Positions 9,579-21,059 of a stretch of DNA of 64,000 bases are shown piece by piece. The DNA is from Theropithecus gelada (lineage: Eukaryota > Chordata > Mammalia > Primates > Cercopithecidae). The notes beneath the pieces are model-generated. The model searched no databases, was not told the origin of the DNA, and saw only the letters and a program-made list of their open reading frames with translations. The stretch is from assembly GCF_003255815.1 (NCBI RefSeq), contig NC_037668.1, positions 62,430,178 through 62,494,177 of the forward strand, written 5' to 3'. The translations under genes and the position numbers were made by a program. Position 1 is the stretch's first letter. Every line of letters begins with the position of its first letter.

Positions 9579-10362
9579 CAACAGGGCAGGGGGTAGGGCA
9601 ACATGGGGGCTGCCAATGGGACAGGCAGGGCGGTGTGGCAGGGTGGAGAGGTCCTACAGAGGCTGAGTGACCCCACTTTGAGTTCACTAAGCTATGCAAC
9701 TTTCCTTTTGGCAGATATTTTTTGACACTGGGCACTGGGCTGTCTACCCGGGTATAGGTAACCCACAGGCCCAGTGCCAACCCTCAAAGGACACAGACTT
9801 TGAAACAAGCGAATTAACTATCTATGCCTGCAAGGGGCCACTTAGGGCGCTGCTGGCAGGGCTTCTAGCTAACCCAGGAAGGGGTCATCTGGAGAGGCTT
9901 CCCTGAGGACACAATGTGTAAGAGAGGTGAGAAGAGCTCCCAAGCAGAGACAACGGCAGCACAGAGGTCTGGAGGCCATACAAAAAGAGATGCTCGCCCT
10001 GGGCTAACCTCAGCGGACCTAAGGCGACTCCACTCCTTCCGGAGGAGCCGCCCAGATTCCTGCAGTGGAGAGGAGGTCTTCTCCCAGCAGCAGCAGGTCT
10101 GGAGGCCTGAGAGTGAGTCTGACAAGAGGTTCTGGGGACACCCAGGGGTCCTCCAGGTCATCACTTGGCTCATTGGAAGCCCTCTTCCCCCAAATCCTAC
10201 TCCCTCAGCCTCAGGCAGTGGTGCTCCCATCTTCCTCCCCACAACTGTGTTCTGCCTGGTGCCAGCCTTTCAGACCCTGATCCCAGGGACTCGGGTGGAT
10301 GCGCTGATAGCACATGCTCAAGACAGTTTCCTTGAAATCAATAAAGCCTGTGTTTTCTACAG
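9579..10362 (+). other. GJB3: GJB3 3' UTR
   Basis: It runs from the TGA at 9576-9578 to about 17-20 bases past the poly(A) signal. Part of it (about 9690-9990) resembles a degraded ancient interspersed repeat. No competing AATAAA is seen before 10340. The exact cleavage site is inferred. Confidence 0.7.
10340..10345 (+). terminator. GJB3: GJB3 poly(A) signal
   Basis: A canonical AATAAA, followed within 30 bp by the T/GT-rich segment 'cctgtgttttctacaggttg' that suits a downstream element. It is the first such signal after the stop codon. Confidence 0.8.
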
Positions 10363-12519
10363 GTTGGCTCTGCCCCTGGTTCTCCCACACTCCCACCCAC
10401 TCACAGGACCCTGAAGGTAGGGAAGGTAAACCCTCAGAAAGGGAAAGAGTTCCATGGCTGGGGGTGGAGCTAGGGTGGGAGCTGTGGCAGTGGCTGCAGC
10501 TGGGGCTGGAGCTAGAGCTGGGTTAGGCTGGGGCTGAGGTTGACAGCGGGAAGCTGGGTTTGTATTAGAGGAGGAGGCTGGAGTGGAACCTACTGATATA
10601 TATGTTGGGATTCTAGTTGTGGCCACAAGAGTGCGCTGTGCTCCCTCTGCAATAGCGCTTCCAGCCTTCGTAATTAGACTTCGCCCTGAGTACACACACA
10701 ATCACTGCCACTCACTATAAACAAACCACACTCCCTCCTCTGTCATCCAGTCACTGCCATCACAACACACATCCCCACCCTGTGTACACACAATCCTTGT
10801 TATTCATACTCTCACTCCTTATGTGCACTCTCAACAGGGCATGTCGTCTGCACTCAAGCATGCCATCCCAGCCTCACCCCGCATTTTATTCGGCTCATTC
10901 CATTTTCCCTGAGCATTTTCGCTGAACCAGGGCCCTGGCAGGATGCTGGGACTGTACAAGGAGGTAGGACCTGTGCCCACAGAGCTAAGAGACAGGAACA
11001 CAGGCTCATCTCCCGCTCTAACCAACCCCTGGGGTGACTCACGGTCCTGCTCCCGGTGCTGTGCCATGACCTGAAATTTAGGGAACACCAATACCCAAGG
11101 CCAGATGAGAATGGAAAGCAAAAGGGAGTGCAAGCCTATATTAACCCAGAGGAACACTTAGTGGCTATCAGAGCCAGGGCCGGGAGCCAGAAATTCAGGA
11201 GCCAGTGAGCCAAGTGCCACAGCCAGCAAAGAGAGGGGAGGTCATCACGGAGACAGAACAGCCAGTGGTTCACCTGTGCTCTCACAAGTGTCCATCAGAG
11301 GGTGGATAAGCCAGCCAAGTTGAAAGGGCCCAGGGCTGGCTGACACTGTTCCTGCACCCCCATGACTGATTCATAGCTTGACCATTCCCTGAGCACAGCT
11401 TCACCACGCTACATCTTGGGCAGGCCTTCAGTACAATCAGGGCTTGCCATCAGTACAATGGGAATTTTATCAATCAGGGTCCTAGCAAAAAACAGATGGC
11501 ACATTCAAACCAAGTAACTTTAAAAGGAGTTTCCTAGAGAGACTATTTTCAAAGGTATGGCTACTGCAATACTCCGGGGCTAGTACCAGGGTAACAATGG
11601 ACAGGATGCATCCAATCTCAGCAACTAAGTAAATCCCCCAACTTTACTTTCCCATCTGCTTGCCTGCCAGTGGCTCCCACTGACCTAACCCAACCGGAAG
11701 TCAGAGGGCAAGTCAGCCTCCCACCGCACAGGGCAGCGTGTAGAGTAGACCTGAGGGACACAGGGAATAGAGTCAGCATGACACCCAGTTGTTCCTACAC
11801 AGAGGATTGTTGTAGAGGTACAAGGAGACACTGGAGGTAAAACATTAGCACAGCACTAATGTATCTGATAAATTCCCAGGTATGACTGTGCTCAGGAAAG
11901 CCTCTGCCTGATGCACTGGAGGTCAGCCTCTGCTCGGGCTGGAGGGTTGCAAAGGTCTCAGGGAGGGGTGATCTCCACCTACTTGCCGACATGCATTCCA
12001 GCATCTTCCTGGGTGGTTCTGGCTGCCTGGCCAAGGGTGGCTTGGAGGTCAGAGTAACCAGAGAACATCACTGGCTATTACTGCAGAGAATTAACGCTCA
12101 GCAAGGACTGAGCTTCTAGTCCTGGCCCCATTTCTCCAGGCTGTGGGCCAGGACCATGGAGGAGGGGGCATTCCGGCCCTGCACAGCCTGCCTTTGACCT
12201 GGAGTTGTTCTGAGCAGTGCAGTTCACTGATCTCATCCAGTATGTGTTGGGTGACTACTGTTCACCACCAAGTCCCAGGGCACATCATGTCACCACAAGG
12301 TGGACCTCACGTCCCCTTGACCTTCTCAGGGTACGTGCCTCTACCTCCTCCTTCCCCACCCAGAGGATTCACTGCAAACTCCCTCCAATCATGCATATGA
12401 GAGATTAGGATTTCATATAGTCTTCAAATCTACATCTACTGTGTAAGGTCACAGACACCCTGCAGCCCAAGATAAACAGGACATTCCTTTGTATTCATTC
12501 ACCCTAGTCCAAGTTCCCA
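10363..12519. other. GJB3-GJA4 intergenic, no gene seen
   Basis: Mostly unique sequence. A G-rich imperfect hexamer tract lies at about 10450-10540. The segment around 11460-11620 looks like an old repeat that I cannot name. Open frames are short and unsupported. Confidence 0.5.
10450..10540 (+). repeat. G-rich imperfect GGGCTGGAGCTA-like repeat
   Basis: Repeated blocks of GGAGCT, GGGCTGG and GAGCTAG run about 90 bp, with several G3-G4 runs. It lies about 100 bp downstream of the GJB3 poly(A) signal. Confidence 0.7.
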
Positions 12520-12847
12520 TGTGGACTGAATGTTTGTGTCTTCCCAAAATTCATATGCTGAATTTCTACCCCCCAGTGTGATGGTATTAGGAGCTGGGGC
12601 CTTCAGGGGTCATTAGGTCATGGGATGGACCCTCCTGAATGGGATTAGTGCCCTTATAAGAAGAGATAGGAAAGAGATGATTTCTCTCTCTCTCTTCTCC
12701 ATGTGAGGATACAAAGAGAAAATGGCCCTCACCAAGAACTTGACCATGCTGGCACCTGAATCTCGGACTTCTGTGCTCCCCAGCTGTGAGAAATGAATGT
12801 GTGTTGTTTAAACTACTCAGTCTTATAGCAGCCCAAACTGGCAGTAC
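12520..12847 (+). mobile_element. MLT1-type LTR (ERVL-MaLR), solo
   Basis: It starts 'tgtggactgaatgtttgtgt' and contains 'cccttataagaagagatagg', 'ctccatgtgaggatacaaag' and 'agctgtgagaaatgaatgtg'. It ends near 'tcttatagcagcccaaactg'. This is the layout of a MaLR LTR in the sense direction, with no internal region attached. Confidence 0.85.
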
Positions 12848-13269
12848 ATCATCTCTCCCCGGGATGACTGCTTCCATCTCTTGCTTCCTGCCTCTGACTC
12901 TGGGAAGTGGACTCTGAGGAAGGGTTAAGAGGGTGCACTGGGGAGTGACTCCTATAAGTGGAAAAGGGGAGGAAGAAGGATTGAGCAGCAAGATGTGTCC
13001 CAGGGAGCTCAGAAGCAGAGACTGTCCATGTGGGCAATTCTGCACCGGACAGCAATGGTGAGGCCTTGACCACCTTCTGGCTCAGTCATGGCCTGAGGTC
13101 ACCCCAAGAAGAACATGGCCACCTAGACAGCAGCAGCACACCTGGAAGTGCTGATAGGTGGAGGCAGTCAGCTGGCCAGGCTCCACACCGCTAGACAGCA
13201 AGTCCTACATTGAAGGGGGATGTCTGTCTGTCATCCACCCCCATAGTCTATTCCCAGCACAGCAGCTGG

Positions 13270-13613
13270 GGTGATCCTGTCAAAACCTAAGTCAGGCCAT
13301 GTAACTCCTCTGTCCCAAACCTCCAAAGGCATCTTACACAGGCCTTCAAGGGCCCTTAAGATCTACCCCATCCGCATCTCACCTGTTGCCTTTCTAAACT
13401 CACCTCTCTTTGCTCACCTGCTGCAACCACACTGACCTCCTGCTGTCCCCTAAGCCAGGAAACACCAGACACCCTCCTTCCCCAGGGCCTTTGCATCCTA
13501 GGTGCCCTCTGTCTGAAATGCTGTGCCTCCAGATAGCCACGGGACTCCCTCCCTGCCTTCAGGGCTTGCATCAAATGTCAGCTGCTTAGTGAGGCGTTCT
13601 CTCCTCTTCTACT
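13270..13613 (+). mobile_element. L2 LINE 3' part, first segment
   Basis: Conserved L2 3' pattern: 'ccccagggcctttgcatcct', 'tctgaaatgctgtgcctcca' and 'catcaaatgtcagctgctta'. An Alu at 13622 splits it, and it resumes at 13928. Confidence 0.75.
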
Positions 13614-13621
13614 AGAAATTG

Positions 13622-13918
13622 AGGCCGCCCGCAGTGACTCACTCCTGTAATCCCAGCACTTTGGGAGGCCGAGGCAGGTGGATTATGAGGTCAAGAGATC
13701 GAGACCATCCTGGCCAACATAGTGAAACCCCATCTCTACTAAAAATACAAAAATTAGCTGGGCATGGTGGCATGTGCCTGTAGTGCCAGCTACTTGAGAG
13801 GCTGAGGCAGCAGAATCGCTTGAACCTGGGAGGTGGAGGTTGCAGTGAGCTAAGATCGCACCACTGTACTCCAGCCTGGCAACAGAGCAAGACTCCATCT
13901 CAAAAAAGAAAAAGAGAG
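13622..13918 (+). mobile_element. Alu, full length
   Basis: Dimeric Alu, head slightly degraded ('ggccgcccgcagtgactcac'). The AGAAATTGA target duplication lies at 13614-13622 and 13919-13927. It is inserted in an L2. Confidence 0.93.
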
Positions 13919-13927
13919 AGAAATTGA

Positions 13928-14205
13928 AACTTGCCACCCCTGCACTCTCACTCCTCCCTACTTCATTTCCCCCAGAGCATTCATCACCATCTAACATGTT
14001 CTACATTTTATTATCTGTCTTCTGGCCAGCTAGAATGTAAAACCTCTGAGGACAAGAATTTTGTTGTTGTTGTTCTCTGGTTATCTCCACTGTCCTGTCT
14101 AGGATAGCACCACAGCACACAGGAGGTGCTCAGTAAATATTAGTTTTAATAGCAAAAACCACAATTACTTTTGCACCAAACTCAATACTTGTTGAGTTAA
14201 CAAAT
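13928..14205 (+). mobile_element. L2 LINE 3' end, second segment
   Basis: It continues the L2 after the Alu: 'ctagaatgtaaaacctctga', then 'ggtgctcagtaaatatt'. A MADE1 remnant is embedded in its tail, after which 'cttgttgagttaac' completes the L2 end. Confidence 0.8.
14147..14185 (+). mobile_element. MADE1 partial (3' half)
   Basis: It reads 'aatagcaaaaaccacaatta' then 'cttttgcaccaaactcaa', the right arm of MADE1. The left arm is absent, so it cannot form the full hairpin. Confidence 0.85.
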
Positions 14206-14860
14206 TTATATATATATGGATCTGGTGCTCTGCTAGGTGGTGGAGATATAAAGACCCAGCTGCCTGCCCTCAAGGGGTTCACAGTCTAATGCAGGAGGGG
14301 AATAAACATAAGTAGACCATGCACCAGGGTATAGGGAAAGGGGGGAAGGGAAGTGGTTTACCAGAGATAGAGTTTCAGTTTTGCAGGAGGACAAAGTTCT
14401 GGAGATCTGTTGCACAACAATGTGAATATACTCAACACTACTGAACTGTACACTTAAAATCCTTAAGATGATACATTTTATGGTAGTTGCTTTTTAACAC
14501 AATTAAAAATTTTTAAATAACAAAAAAACAAAGCACCATGGGTAGTAGCTGAGCTTCTGAGAGCACAAAGGCACACCTAGCACAGAGCGGGCCAGCAAGG
14601 GGACTTCTGGGAGAAGGCAACAACTGAGAAAAGTCCTGATTCACAGCTTTCAGCACGCGAGGGTGCTCCATGCAGAGGGAGCAGCATGGACAAAGGCAAG
14701 AACGCACAGAGAACCCCATCAGTGAGATCTGGTTGGGTCATGGCAAGAAGTGGCCATGAACTGGAGGTTGGGGAGCCTAGGGCTTACCCAGAAGGTGACA
14801 GGGAGCCATAGATGGTTTTTCAGCAGAGTGATGTTGGTCAGATTTCTAGGGAAGTATGGA
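14206..14860. repeat. ancient dispersed repeat remnants
   Basis: Passages such as 'ctgccctcaaggggttcaca' and 'gcagagggagcagcatggac' match the pattern of the unnamed old repeat at 1860-2303. They are degraded and not delimited precisely. Confidence 0.4.
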
Positions 14861-15660
14861 GGCTGGGCTGGAGGGGTGGGGCTAGAGGCCAGGAGACCAG
14901 CTGGGATGGCAGCAGCCTGAACAGCACCAGGGCAATGGGAATGCAGGGAAGTGTGCGGTTCCAGGGACATTTCCAGGTGGAATGGCCAAGTTGTGGTAAC
15001 TGTTGTCTTGGTGGCTCCCAATTTCTTCATCCTCTGGGGAAGAGCCGAGTTATTCAAACCTCTAAAGCCCTTGAGGAAGGAGTCAGAGCAGGGTGAGGGC
15101 AGCCTTGACGTCACTCCCGGCCCTCCACTGGTTCTTCCCTCCTTCCCAGTAGACGGAATCAGAAAGGCTTTGGGAGAGCTGGGCCCAGCCCCAAGAGAGG
15201 AAAACTTGGGAGTGAGCAGAGGCTGCAGTGGGGGCGTGGTGAGAACCAGCCTCCAGGGGCCTCGGTTCTCATGCCCTCAAGGGTCAGAACTAAGTGGGGC
15301 AGTTGTTAGCTTCAGAGATCCAGGAGACTCAGTTCAGCCTGGCCCTGATGGAGAGACCTAGAGGGGAAGCCAGCTCAGCCAGATCACCCAGGGCAGCTAG
15401 CCCTGAAGTTCTCAGGTCTGTGTGTCCCCAAAGATGTCCTCCTGCTGGTCCCGAAGACAGACCAGGGACCCAGCCCTGGGGCCCAGGGAATCCAAGGACT
15501 AAATCTTGCTGTGGAGGAAAAGGGACTTCTGTGTCATCAGCCCCAGGCCTCAACAGCCCCCTGCCAACTTCCCTTTCCTCAGCTGTGCCCGCCCCTACCA
15601 CCGTCCAAGAACAACCCACAGACCCTTTTTGTTACAGTATCACAATGTTTTTAGCCACCA
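14861..15660. other. intergenic, no gene seen
   Basis: GC-moderate unique DNA upstream of GJA4. A long open frame on + (15294-15944) crosses an MIR and an L2 and has no recognisable domain, so I do not call a gene. Confidence 0.5.
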
Positions 15661-15669
15661 CTCACTTGA

Positions 15670-15840
15670 AAAACTTTAGGTACCACTATTACACTATGTG
15701 CTTTGATCACACTGTATGCTGTCAACCCCACAAAGTAGGTATTATCACTATCCTCATTCTGCAGAGGAAGAAATTGAGGCACAGGGATTTGAGTAACTTG
15801 CCTAAGGGTGCAGGAGTCAACAGCAAAGTCTCAACTCTTA
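15670..15840 (+). repeat. MIR SINE
   Basis: Sense MIR: 'caaagtaggtattatcacta', 'gcagaggaagaaattgaggc' and 'gtaacttgcctaagggtgca'. Confidence 0.85.
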
Positions 15841-15904
15841 GGCTCAGCCACCAAGAAAGTCTCAGCACTCCGAGGGCAGTGTCCAGTCTCAGAACCCCAC
15901 AGCT

Positions 15905-16095
15905 CCAGGCCCTCAAGCCACACTCATGCCGCCCCTCTACCTAGAATGTTCTTCCCCTCCACTTGGTTAATGGAGGGGGAAAAGCATTTCCTCTCCTCCA
16001 GGAAATGTTCCTAACCAAGTCCCCTGGGAATCACCCAGTACCTCCCAGGAGAACTTTCCACATTTATTATCTTACCGTTATCCAAGGGCTGATAT
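15905..16095 (+). mobile_element. L2 LINE fragment
   Basis: It contains 'tagaatgttcttcccctcca', 'tcctaaccaagtcccctggg' and 'cacatttattatctt', the L2 3' pattern. Confidence 0.55.
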
Positions 16096-16870
16096 GCTCA
16101 ATCCCTGCACCAGCCAGTGAGGGAGGAGGCCAGAGATCACGTTTGGCTGGTTCCTCATGGTATCCCAGGTCCCCAAGCAGCGGCTGCAGCACAGCAGACA
16201 CTCATTGATATTCATCCACCTGTGATGCCTGAATGCATGACAGCAGGCTCTGCATAGCCCTTTCACTCCTATGAATGTCCCCCGCACCACCTGGCCACCA
16301 TTTAGAGGCATACCAATGGGTCCAAGCTAAAGGTCAGGTGGTTCCCCTACCCCCAGTCTCAAGGAGTCCATGGGACTTGCTTAATGGCCTCCGATTGTGT
16401 AGCCTGCCCAGGCATGGCGATGTTTGAAAATTCTGGAAGAACGTGGGCTGGGTGTGGGTAGAGACCCCAGCTCCACCACGTATGCGGGAAGCTTGGATTA
16501 CAACCCCTGTCCCCCATTGGAGCTTCCCGCGCCGTAATTAGCCTTGAACGCCTCATCCTGGCACACTAGGGCCACCTAGCAAATGAGTGGTTCCCACACC
16601 CCGTCCCCATCCGCCCACCCCTCACAGCACCCCAGGCCAGTTGCCCAGATCAACAGCTCTTACTGCAACCCTTTCAAATCCAGATCCCCTAAGAGATCCT
16701 GGCCTGGGAGAACTCCTCTTCCCTGGCCAAAGAAACGACAGGAGAGTTTACCATCTGGAATACCTGGTGGAGAGAGAACAGGAGAGGAAGGGTAGGTCAG
16801 CCCCTCTTGCCCCTCCCCACCGCAAATCACAGGCCCACCTCCCCGGAGTGGGTTTAGGGAGTCTGCACCT
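16096..16870. other. GJA4 upstream flank, no gene seen
   Basis: Unique sequence of moderate GC leading into the GJA4 promoter. It probably contains proximal control elements, but I cannot define individual sites with confidence. Confidence 0.5.
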
Positions 16871-16876
16871 CCCAGT

Positions 16877-16980
16877 CCCCGCCCCCGCCCTCTCTCCGGC
16901 CCCCGCCGCCCTCCCCGTCGCGTTTCCTGCCCCCACCCCGCCCCTCTGCGCTATTTAAGGCGCCCCCGCCGCCCGCGCGG
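16877..16980 (+). promoter_or_regulatory. GJA4: GJA4 core promoter
   Basis: Two GC-box clusters (16877-16890 and 16936-16944, Sp1-type CCCCGCCCC) precede a TATA-like TATTTAAG at 16952-16959. This places transcription start at about 16980-16990. The block is strongly GC-rich and lies 1.2 kb before the start codon. Endothelial or oocyte-specific sites cannot be named safely from sequence alone. Confidence 0.8.
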
Positions 16981-16981
16981 T

Positions 16982-17053
16982 CCAGCAGGGCTCCCGCGGG
17001 CGTCGCTCCGGCCATCGTCCCCACCTCCACCTGGGCCACCCGGCAGGCAGGCG
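16982..17053 (+). other. GJA4: GJA4 non-coding exon 1 (start approximate)
   Basis: It begins about 25-30 bp after the TATA-like box and ends at donor GCG|GTGAGTC, with GT at 17054-17055. Spliced to 18182 it gives a short leader without an upstream ATG. The left end is inferred from TATA spacing. Confidence 0.7.
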
Positions 17054-18181
17054 GTGAGTCGGGGGCTAGGAGGGGACCGGGGGTGCCACCTGCTCGCGGG
17101 AGGCCGGGCGGAGTCTTGGGTCCTCCGAGGCCAGGACGGGGGTTGCTGCGGAACGCCCGCCGCGACAGAGCCGTGCTCACCCAGGTGGCCTTGGCCAGGT
17201 TCCCACCCTCTTTCCATGGAATCCTTATAACAACCCGAGGCGGTAGGAATACTATTGTTTCCACTCTACCATGGAGGAGACTGAGGCGCCCAGAGGTTGT
17301 TCCTTATCCAAGGGGCCGCAGTTTCTAAAAGCCAAGATTTGAACCCAGGGCCACTTCCAGAGCCTGGCTCTAAACAGCTTTGCACTTGGGAAGAGGCACC
17401 TCCCTCTTGGGAACTTTGTGGCCTGTGCCTCACCCTGCAATAACAATTCCTTTCAAGAGTCTAGAATTTGCCAGCATCAGCTTTGGAGATGGAAGGGGGT
17501 GGGAGTGGAGGTGGACGAAGAAGACAGGACCAAGTGTCCCTCCTCAAGTGGCAGGTGGTCATTATTGCTGACCGGTGGAGCTAAAGGATGATGCTGCCTT
17601 CAGCTCCTAAAACCCCTCCCGCCTCCCAGCCCCTGCAGGCTCAAAGATTAGAGTGAAGCCACCTGGGTAAGATATGAAGCAGGGAGCAGGGACCTGAGGC
17701 TTTGAGCCCCCTAAGAAGCAGAAGATAACACCTCTACCATCAGCACCAGCCCCCACTGTCTGGGGGTAGCCAGCCTTGGGTAAAAGGGAGGAAGGGCTTA
17801 GCCCAGCTGCACAACCTTGGATATATTCCTCAAATTCTGTTCCCACAGGCAAAGTAGCCTCAATTCCACCCAGATTTCCTTGGTCTGTGTCCATCCTAGG
17901 GCAGTGGCTTGGGGACAAGAGGGATATCGATGTCTGATTAGGCAGGGACCTTAGCCAAAGCAGAATGAGACCATACAAAGAGGTTGGCAGCCATCATCCA
18001 AAGATCTGCTTTGGGTCCTGCCTGCACTGCTGAGTGGGAGCCTCCAGGCCAGTCCTTCCCCTTCCTGAGCCTGGGTTTCTATGTAGGTAGAACGGGCATG
18101 GCAGACCTCCCTGCAGGCTTGTTGCTGGGCGAACGAGAAGGATGCCATGCTAACATGCTGATGTGCTCTGTCTCCTTGCAG
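17054..18181 (+). other. GJA4: GJA4 intron 1
   Basis: GTGAGTC donor at 17054; acceptor 'gtctccttgcag' ending at 18181, 17 bp before the ATG. It contains one MIR near its 5' end and no other gene. Confidence 0.75.
17195..17365 (+). repeat. MIR SINE in GJA4 intron 1
   Basis: Sense MIR: 'ccttataacaacccgaggcg', 'accatggaggagactgaggc' and 'gccaagatttgaacccaggg'. Confidence 0.85.
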
Positions 18182-18198
18182 ACGGAGGCCCGGGAGCC

Positions 18199-19200
18199 AT
18201 GGGTGACTGGGGCTTCCTGGAGAAGCTGCTGGACCAGGTCCAGGAGCACTCGACTGTGGTGGGCAAGATCTGGCTGACGGTGCTCTTCATCTTCCGCATC
18301 CTCATCCTGGGCCTAGCCGGCGAGTCAGTGTGGGGTGACGAGCAGTCAGACTTCGAGTGTAACACGGCCCAGCCAGGCTGCACCAACGTCTGCTATGACC
18401 AGGCCTTCCCCATCTCCCACATCCGCTACTGGGTGCTGCAGTTCCTCTTCGTCAGCACGCCCACCCTGGTCTACCTGGGCCATGTCATTTACCTGTCTCG
18501 GCGAGAAGAGCGGCTACGGCAGAAGGAGGGGGAGCTGCGGGCACTGCCAGCCAAGGACCCACAGGTGGAGCGGGCACTGGCGGCCGTAGAGCGTCAGATG
18601 GCCAAGATCTCGGTGGCGGAAGATGGTCGCCTGCGCATCCGCGGAGCGCTGATGGGCACCTATGTGGCCAGCGTGCTCTGCAAGAGCGTGCTAGAGGCAG
18701 GCTTCCTCTATGGCCAGTGGCGCCTGTACGGCTGGACCATGGAGCCCGTGTTTGTGTGCCAGCGAGCACCCTGCCCCTACCTCGTGGACTGCTTTGTCTC
18801 TCGCCCCACGGAGAAAACCATCTTCATCATCTTCATGTTGGTGGTTGGACTCATCTCCCTGGTGCTTAACCTGCTGGAGTTGGTGCACCTGCTGTGTCGC
18901 TGCCTCAGCCGGGGAATGAGGGCACGGCAGGGCCAAGACGCACCCCCAACCCAGGGTACCTCCTCAGACCCTTACACGGACCAGGTCTTCTTCTACCTCC
19001 CCATGGGCCAGGGGCCCTCATCCCCGCCATGCCCCACCTACAATGGGCTCTCATCCAGCGAGCAGAACTGGGCCAACCTGACCACGGAGGAGAGGCTGGC
19101 TTCTTCCAGGCCCCCTCTCTTCCTGGACCCACCCCCTCAGAATGACCGAAAATCCCCCAGTCGCCCCAGCAGCTCTGCTTCTAAGAAGCAGTATGTATAG
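18199..19200 (+). CDS. GJA4: connexin 37 (gap junction alpha-4)
   Basis: A 333-residue connexin, intact. It forms gap-junction channels between arterial endothelial cells and between oocyte and granulosa cells. The sequence shows the N-terminus MGDWGFLEKLLDQVQEHST, TM1 about 23-41, loop one with C54, C61 and C65, TM2 about 77-97, a long charged cytoplasmic loop about 99-150 (longer than in Cx31, as in alpha connexins), TM3 about 153-172, loop two with C187, C192 and C198, TM4 about 207-233, and a 100-residue Pro/Ser-rich tail ending KKQYV. I chose the ATG at 18199 (G at -3, G at +4). An in-frame ATG at 18163 lies before the splice acceptor, so it is intronic. Residue 319 is Ser (codon 19153-19155), the site of a known human Pro/Ser polymorphism. 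Residue 130 is Val. Confidence 0.98.
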   Translation: MGDWGFLEKLLDQVQEHSTVVGKIWLTVLFIFRILILGLAGESVWGDEQSDFECNTAQPGCTNVCYDQAFPISHIRYWVLQFLFVSTPTLVYLGHVIYLSRREERLRQKEGELRALPAKDPQVERALAAVERQMAKISVAEDGRLRIRGALMGTYVASVLCKSVLEAGFLYGQWRLYGWTMEPVFVCQRAPCPYLVDCFVSRPTEKTIFIIFMLVVGLISLVLNLLELVHLLCRCLSRGMRARQGQDAPPTQGTSSDPYTDQVFFYLPMGQGPSSPPCPTYNGLSSSEQNWANLTTEERLASSRPPLFLDPPPQNDRKSPSRPSSSASKKQYV

Positions 19201-19705
19201 AGGCCTGGGCTTATGTCACCCAACAGAGGGGTCCTGAGAAGTCTGGCTGCCTGGGATGCCCCCTGCCCCCTCCTGGAAGGCTCTGCAGAGATGACTGGGC
19301 TGGGGAAGCAGATGCTTGCTGGCCATGGAGCCTCATTGCAAGTTGTTCTTGAACACCTGAGGCCTTCCTGGTGCCACCAGGCACTATGGCTTCCTCTCCA
19401 GAACGTGGCTTTGCCTGAGCACAGACAGAGTCAGCATGGGATGCTCTGGCCTTTCGCAGCTGATCCAGAGGGACCCAGAGCCAACTTACCCCAACCTCAC
19501 CCTATGGAACAGTTGCCTGTGTGCAGGTTGTCCTCAAACCCTCCCCTCACAGGAAGAGGCGGACTGAGGCTGCTGGGTCAGCCTGGATCGCACAGACAGA
19601 GCTTGTGCCGGATTTGGCCCTGTCTAGGGGACTGGTGCCTTGTTTTCATCACTCCTTCCTAGTTCTGTTCATGCTTCTAAAATAAACAGGACTGGATCAC
19701 AAGCT
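19201..19705 (+). other. GJA4: GJA4 3' UTR
   Basis: It runs from the TAG at 19198-19200 to about 20 bp past the AATAAA. No repeats are recognised in it. The cleavage position is approximate. Confidence 0.75.
19681..19686 (+). terminator. GJA4: GJA4 poly(A) signal
   Basis: AATAAA, followed by 'ctaggtgtgtattgatgc', a GT-rich downstream element. It is the first canonical signal after the stop codon. Confidence 0.85.
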
Positions 19706-21050
19706 AGGTGTGTATTGATGCTATCACGATGTGCTGGGGGTTGGGGGATAGAGTTATTTTGCCCAGGCTTCCTTTTCTTTTTGGTCCTGTATAATCTCTT
19801 TGGTTTCTGTAACCCCCAACTCCAGCCAGCATCTTCACCCCTCAAACTCATACCTTCTGCCTCCAACAGCCCTGATTCCTAAATGTTCTGCCTTTTGAAA
19901 TGCCTCAGACACTATCTTCTTCTCATCCCCACCGCTCCAGCCCATTAATGAGTGGCCAAAGCATAAGTGTCCTTGCCCTGCCTCCCCCATGCCCATCATC
20001 GCCCTGGCCACACTGCCCCCTGCAAAATGCTTCCTTACTGGATGGTTTGCTCCTCAAGCATGCCTGCCAGCCAAGCCCTTCACAGTCCAGTTCAGATGGG
20101 CCCTGCACTCATCCCACCTCATCCTCATCCTTGGTATTTGGAAAGGGAGGTTTAGGTCACTAGTCCTTCCTACCTTGGCCCTTTCTAGTCTGCCCACCAG
20201 GAGGAGCAACTTAAGGATCTGCTTCATATCTGCTCTCCAGGCACCCAGACCTCAATGAGGACAATGGCAATGTACAGAAGTAGAAGAGACTGAATCTTGC
20301 CAATGACTCACAAAGGCTGCAGAAACAAAATGAACAATTGAACTGGGTCTTGACTAGGAGTTCACCGGGGAGGGAAAGAGAACACTGAGCATTCAAGAGG
20401 AGAAAACTGCTTGTGCAAAGTCAGAGGAGGGACTGACAGGCTGAGGGGGCACTTAGGTCCTGATGAGCCATCGAGACACAGGAGGTGTGGCTGAGGATGG
20501 GCCCACTGCTGGCAGAATTGACCTATGTGGAGGCGACCCAGGTAGGGGAGAGCACTAGGTAGTCACCCTCAGAGGCAAGCTGGTTGTCCTCCCTTCCCAG
20601 GGATATCTGGGGCTAGGGTTAAAGAAGGAAAGGGGGTCTATCTGATGTGGCCACACGCTTCTTCTTGAGAGTCACGATGCCTTTACAGCAGGTTGGCAAG
20701 TTGGCCCCTCACCCATCAGGATAGGTGTTGAAAATACCAGCTCTGTACCCCTCACCCAGAGCTCACTGGCTCACTCGCTGCTTACCCAGCGAGTCTGAAC
20801 ACTCAGCCTCATAAATGACGACCCTCTTCCTCTTCCAGCTGTGGTTCCCATTGTTCCTTCTGAACTGCTGAAATGGATCAGGCCAGCTTCCTCATGGCTC
20901 CCAGATTAACCCAGTATGTTCCCACCCTGCCCCGTGTCAGCATGCAGTGTCCCTGTCCCCGACACTTCAAAATTCCACAAATCTTTTAAATACTACTGGA
21001 CCCTGGAAAAGGCCACAGTGCAGAAGAGTAAGATGAGCTTTAGCACCAGA
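19706..21050. other. intergenic, no gene seen
   Basis: Mostly unique sequence with a degraded unnamed old repeat near 20380-20560. No open frame has coding features. Confidence 0.5.
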
Positions 21051-21059
21051 GGTCCCTGA

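Noticed and set aside
15294..15944. 216-codon + frame upstream of GJA4
   Set aside because: It runs through an MIR and into an L2, so it is not a conserved gene.
18163..18198. In-frame upstream ATG extending GJA4 by 12 residues
   Set aside because: It lies before the splice acceptor ending at 18181, so it is intronic. The connexin N-terminus begins at the ATG at 18199, which has a good Kozak context.
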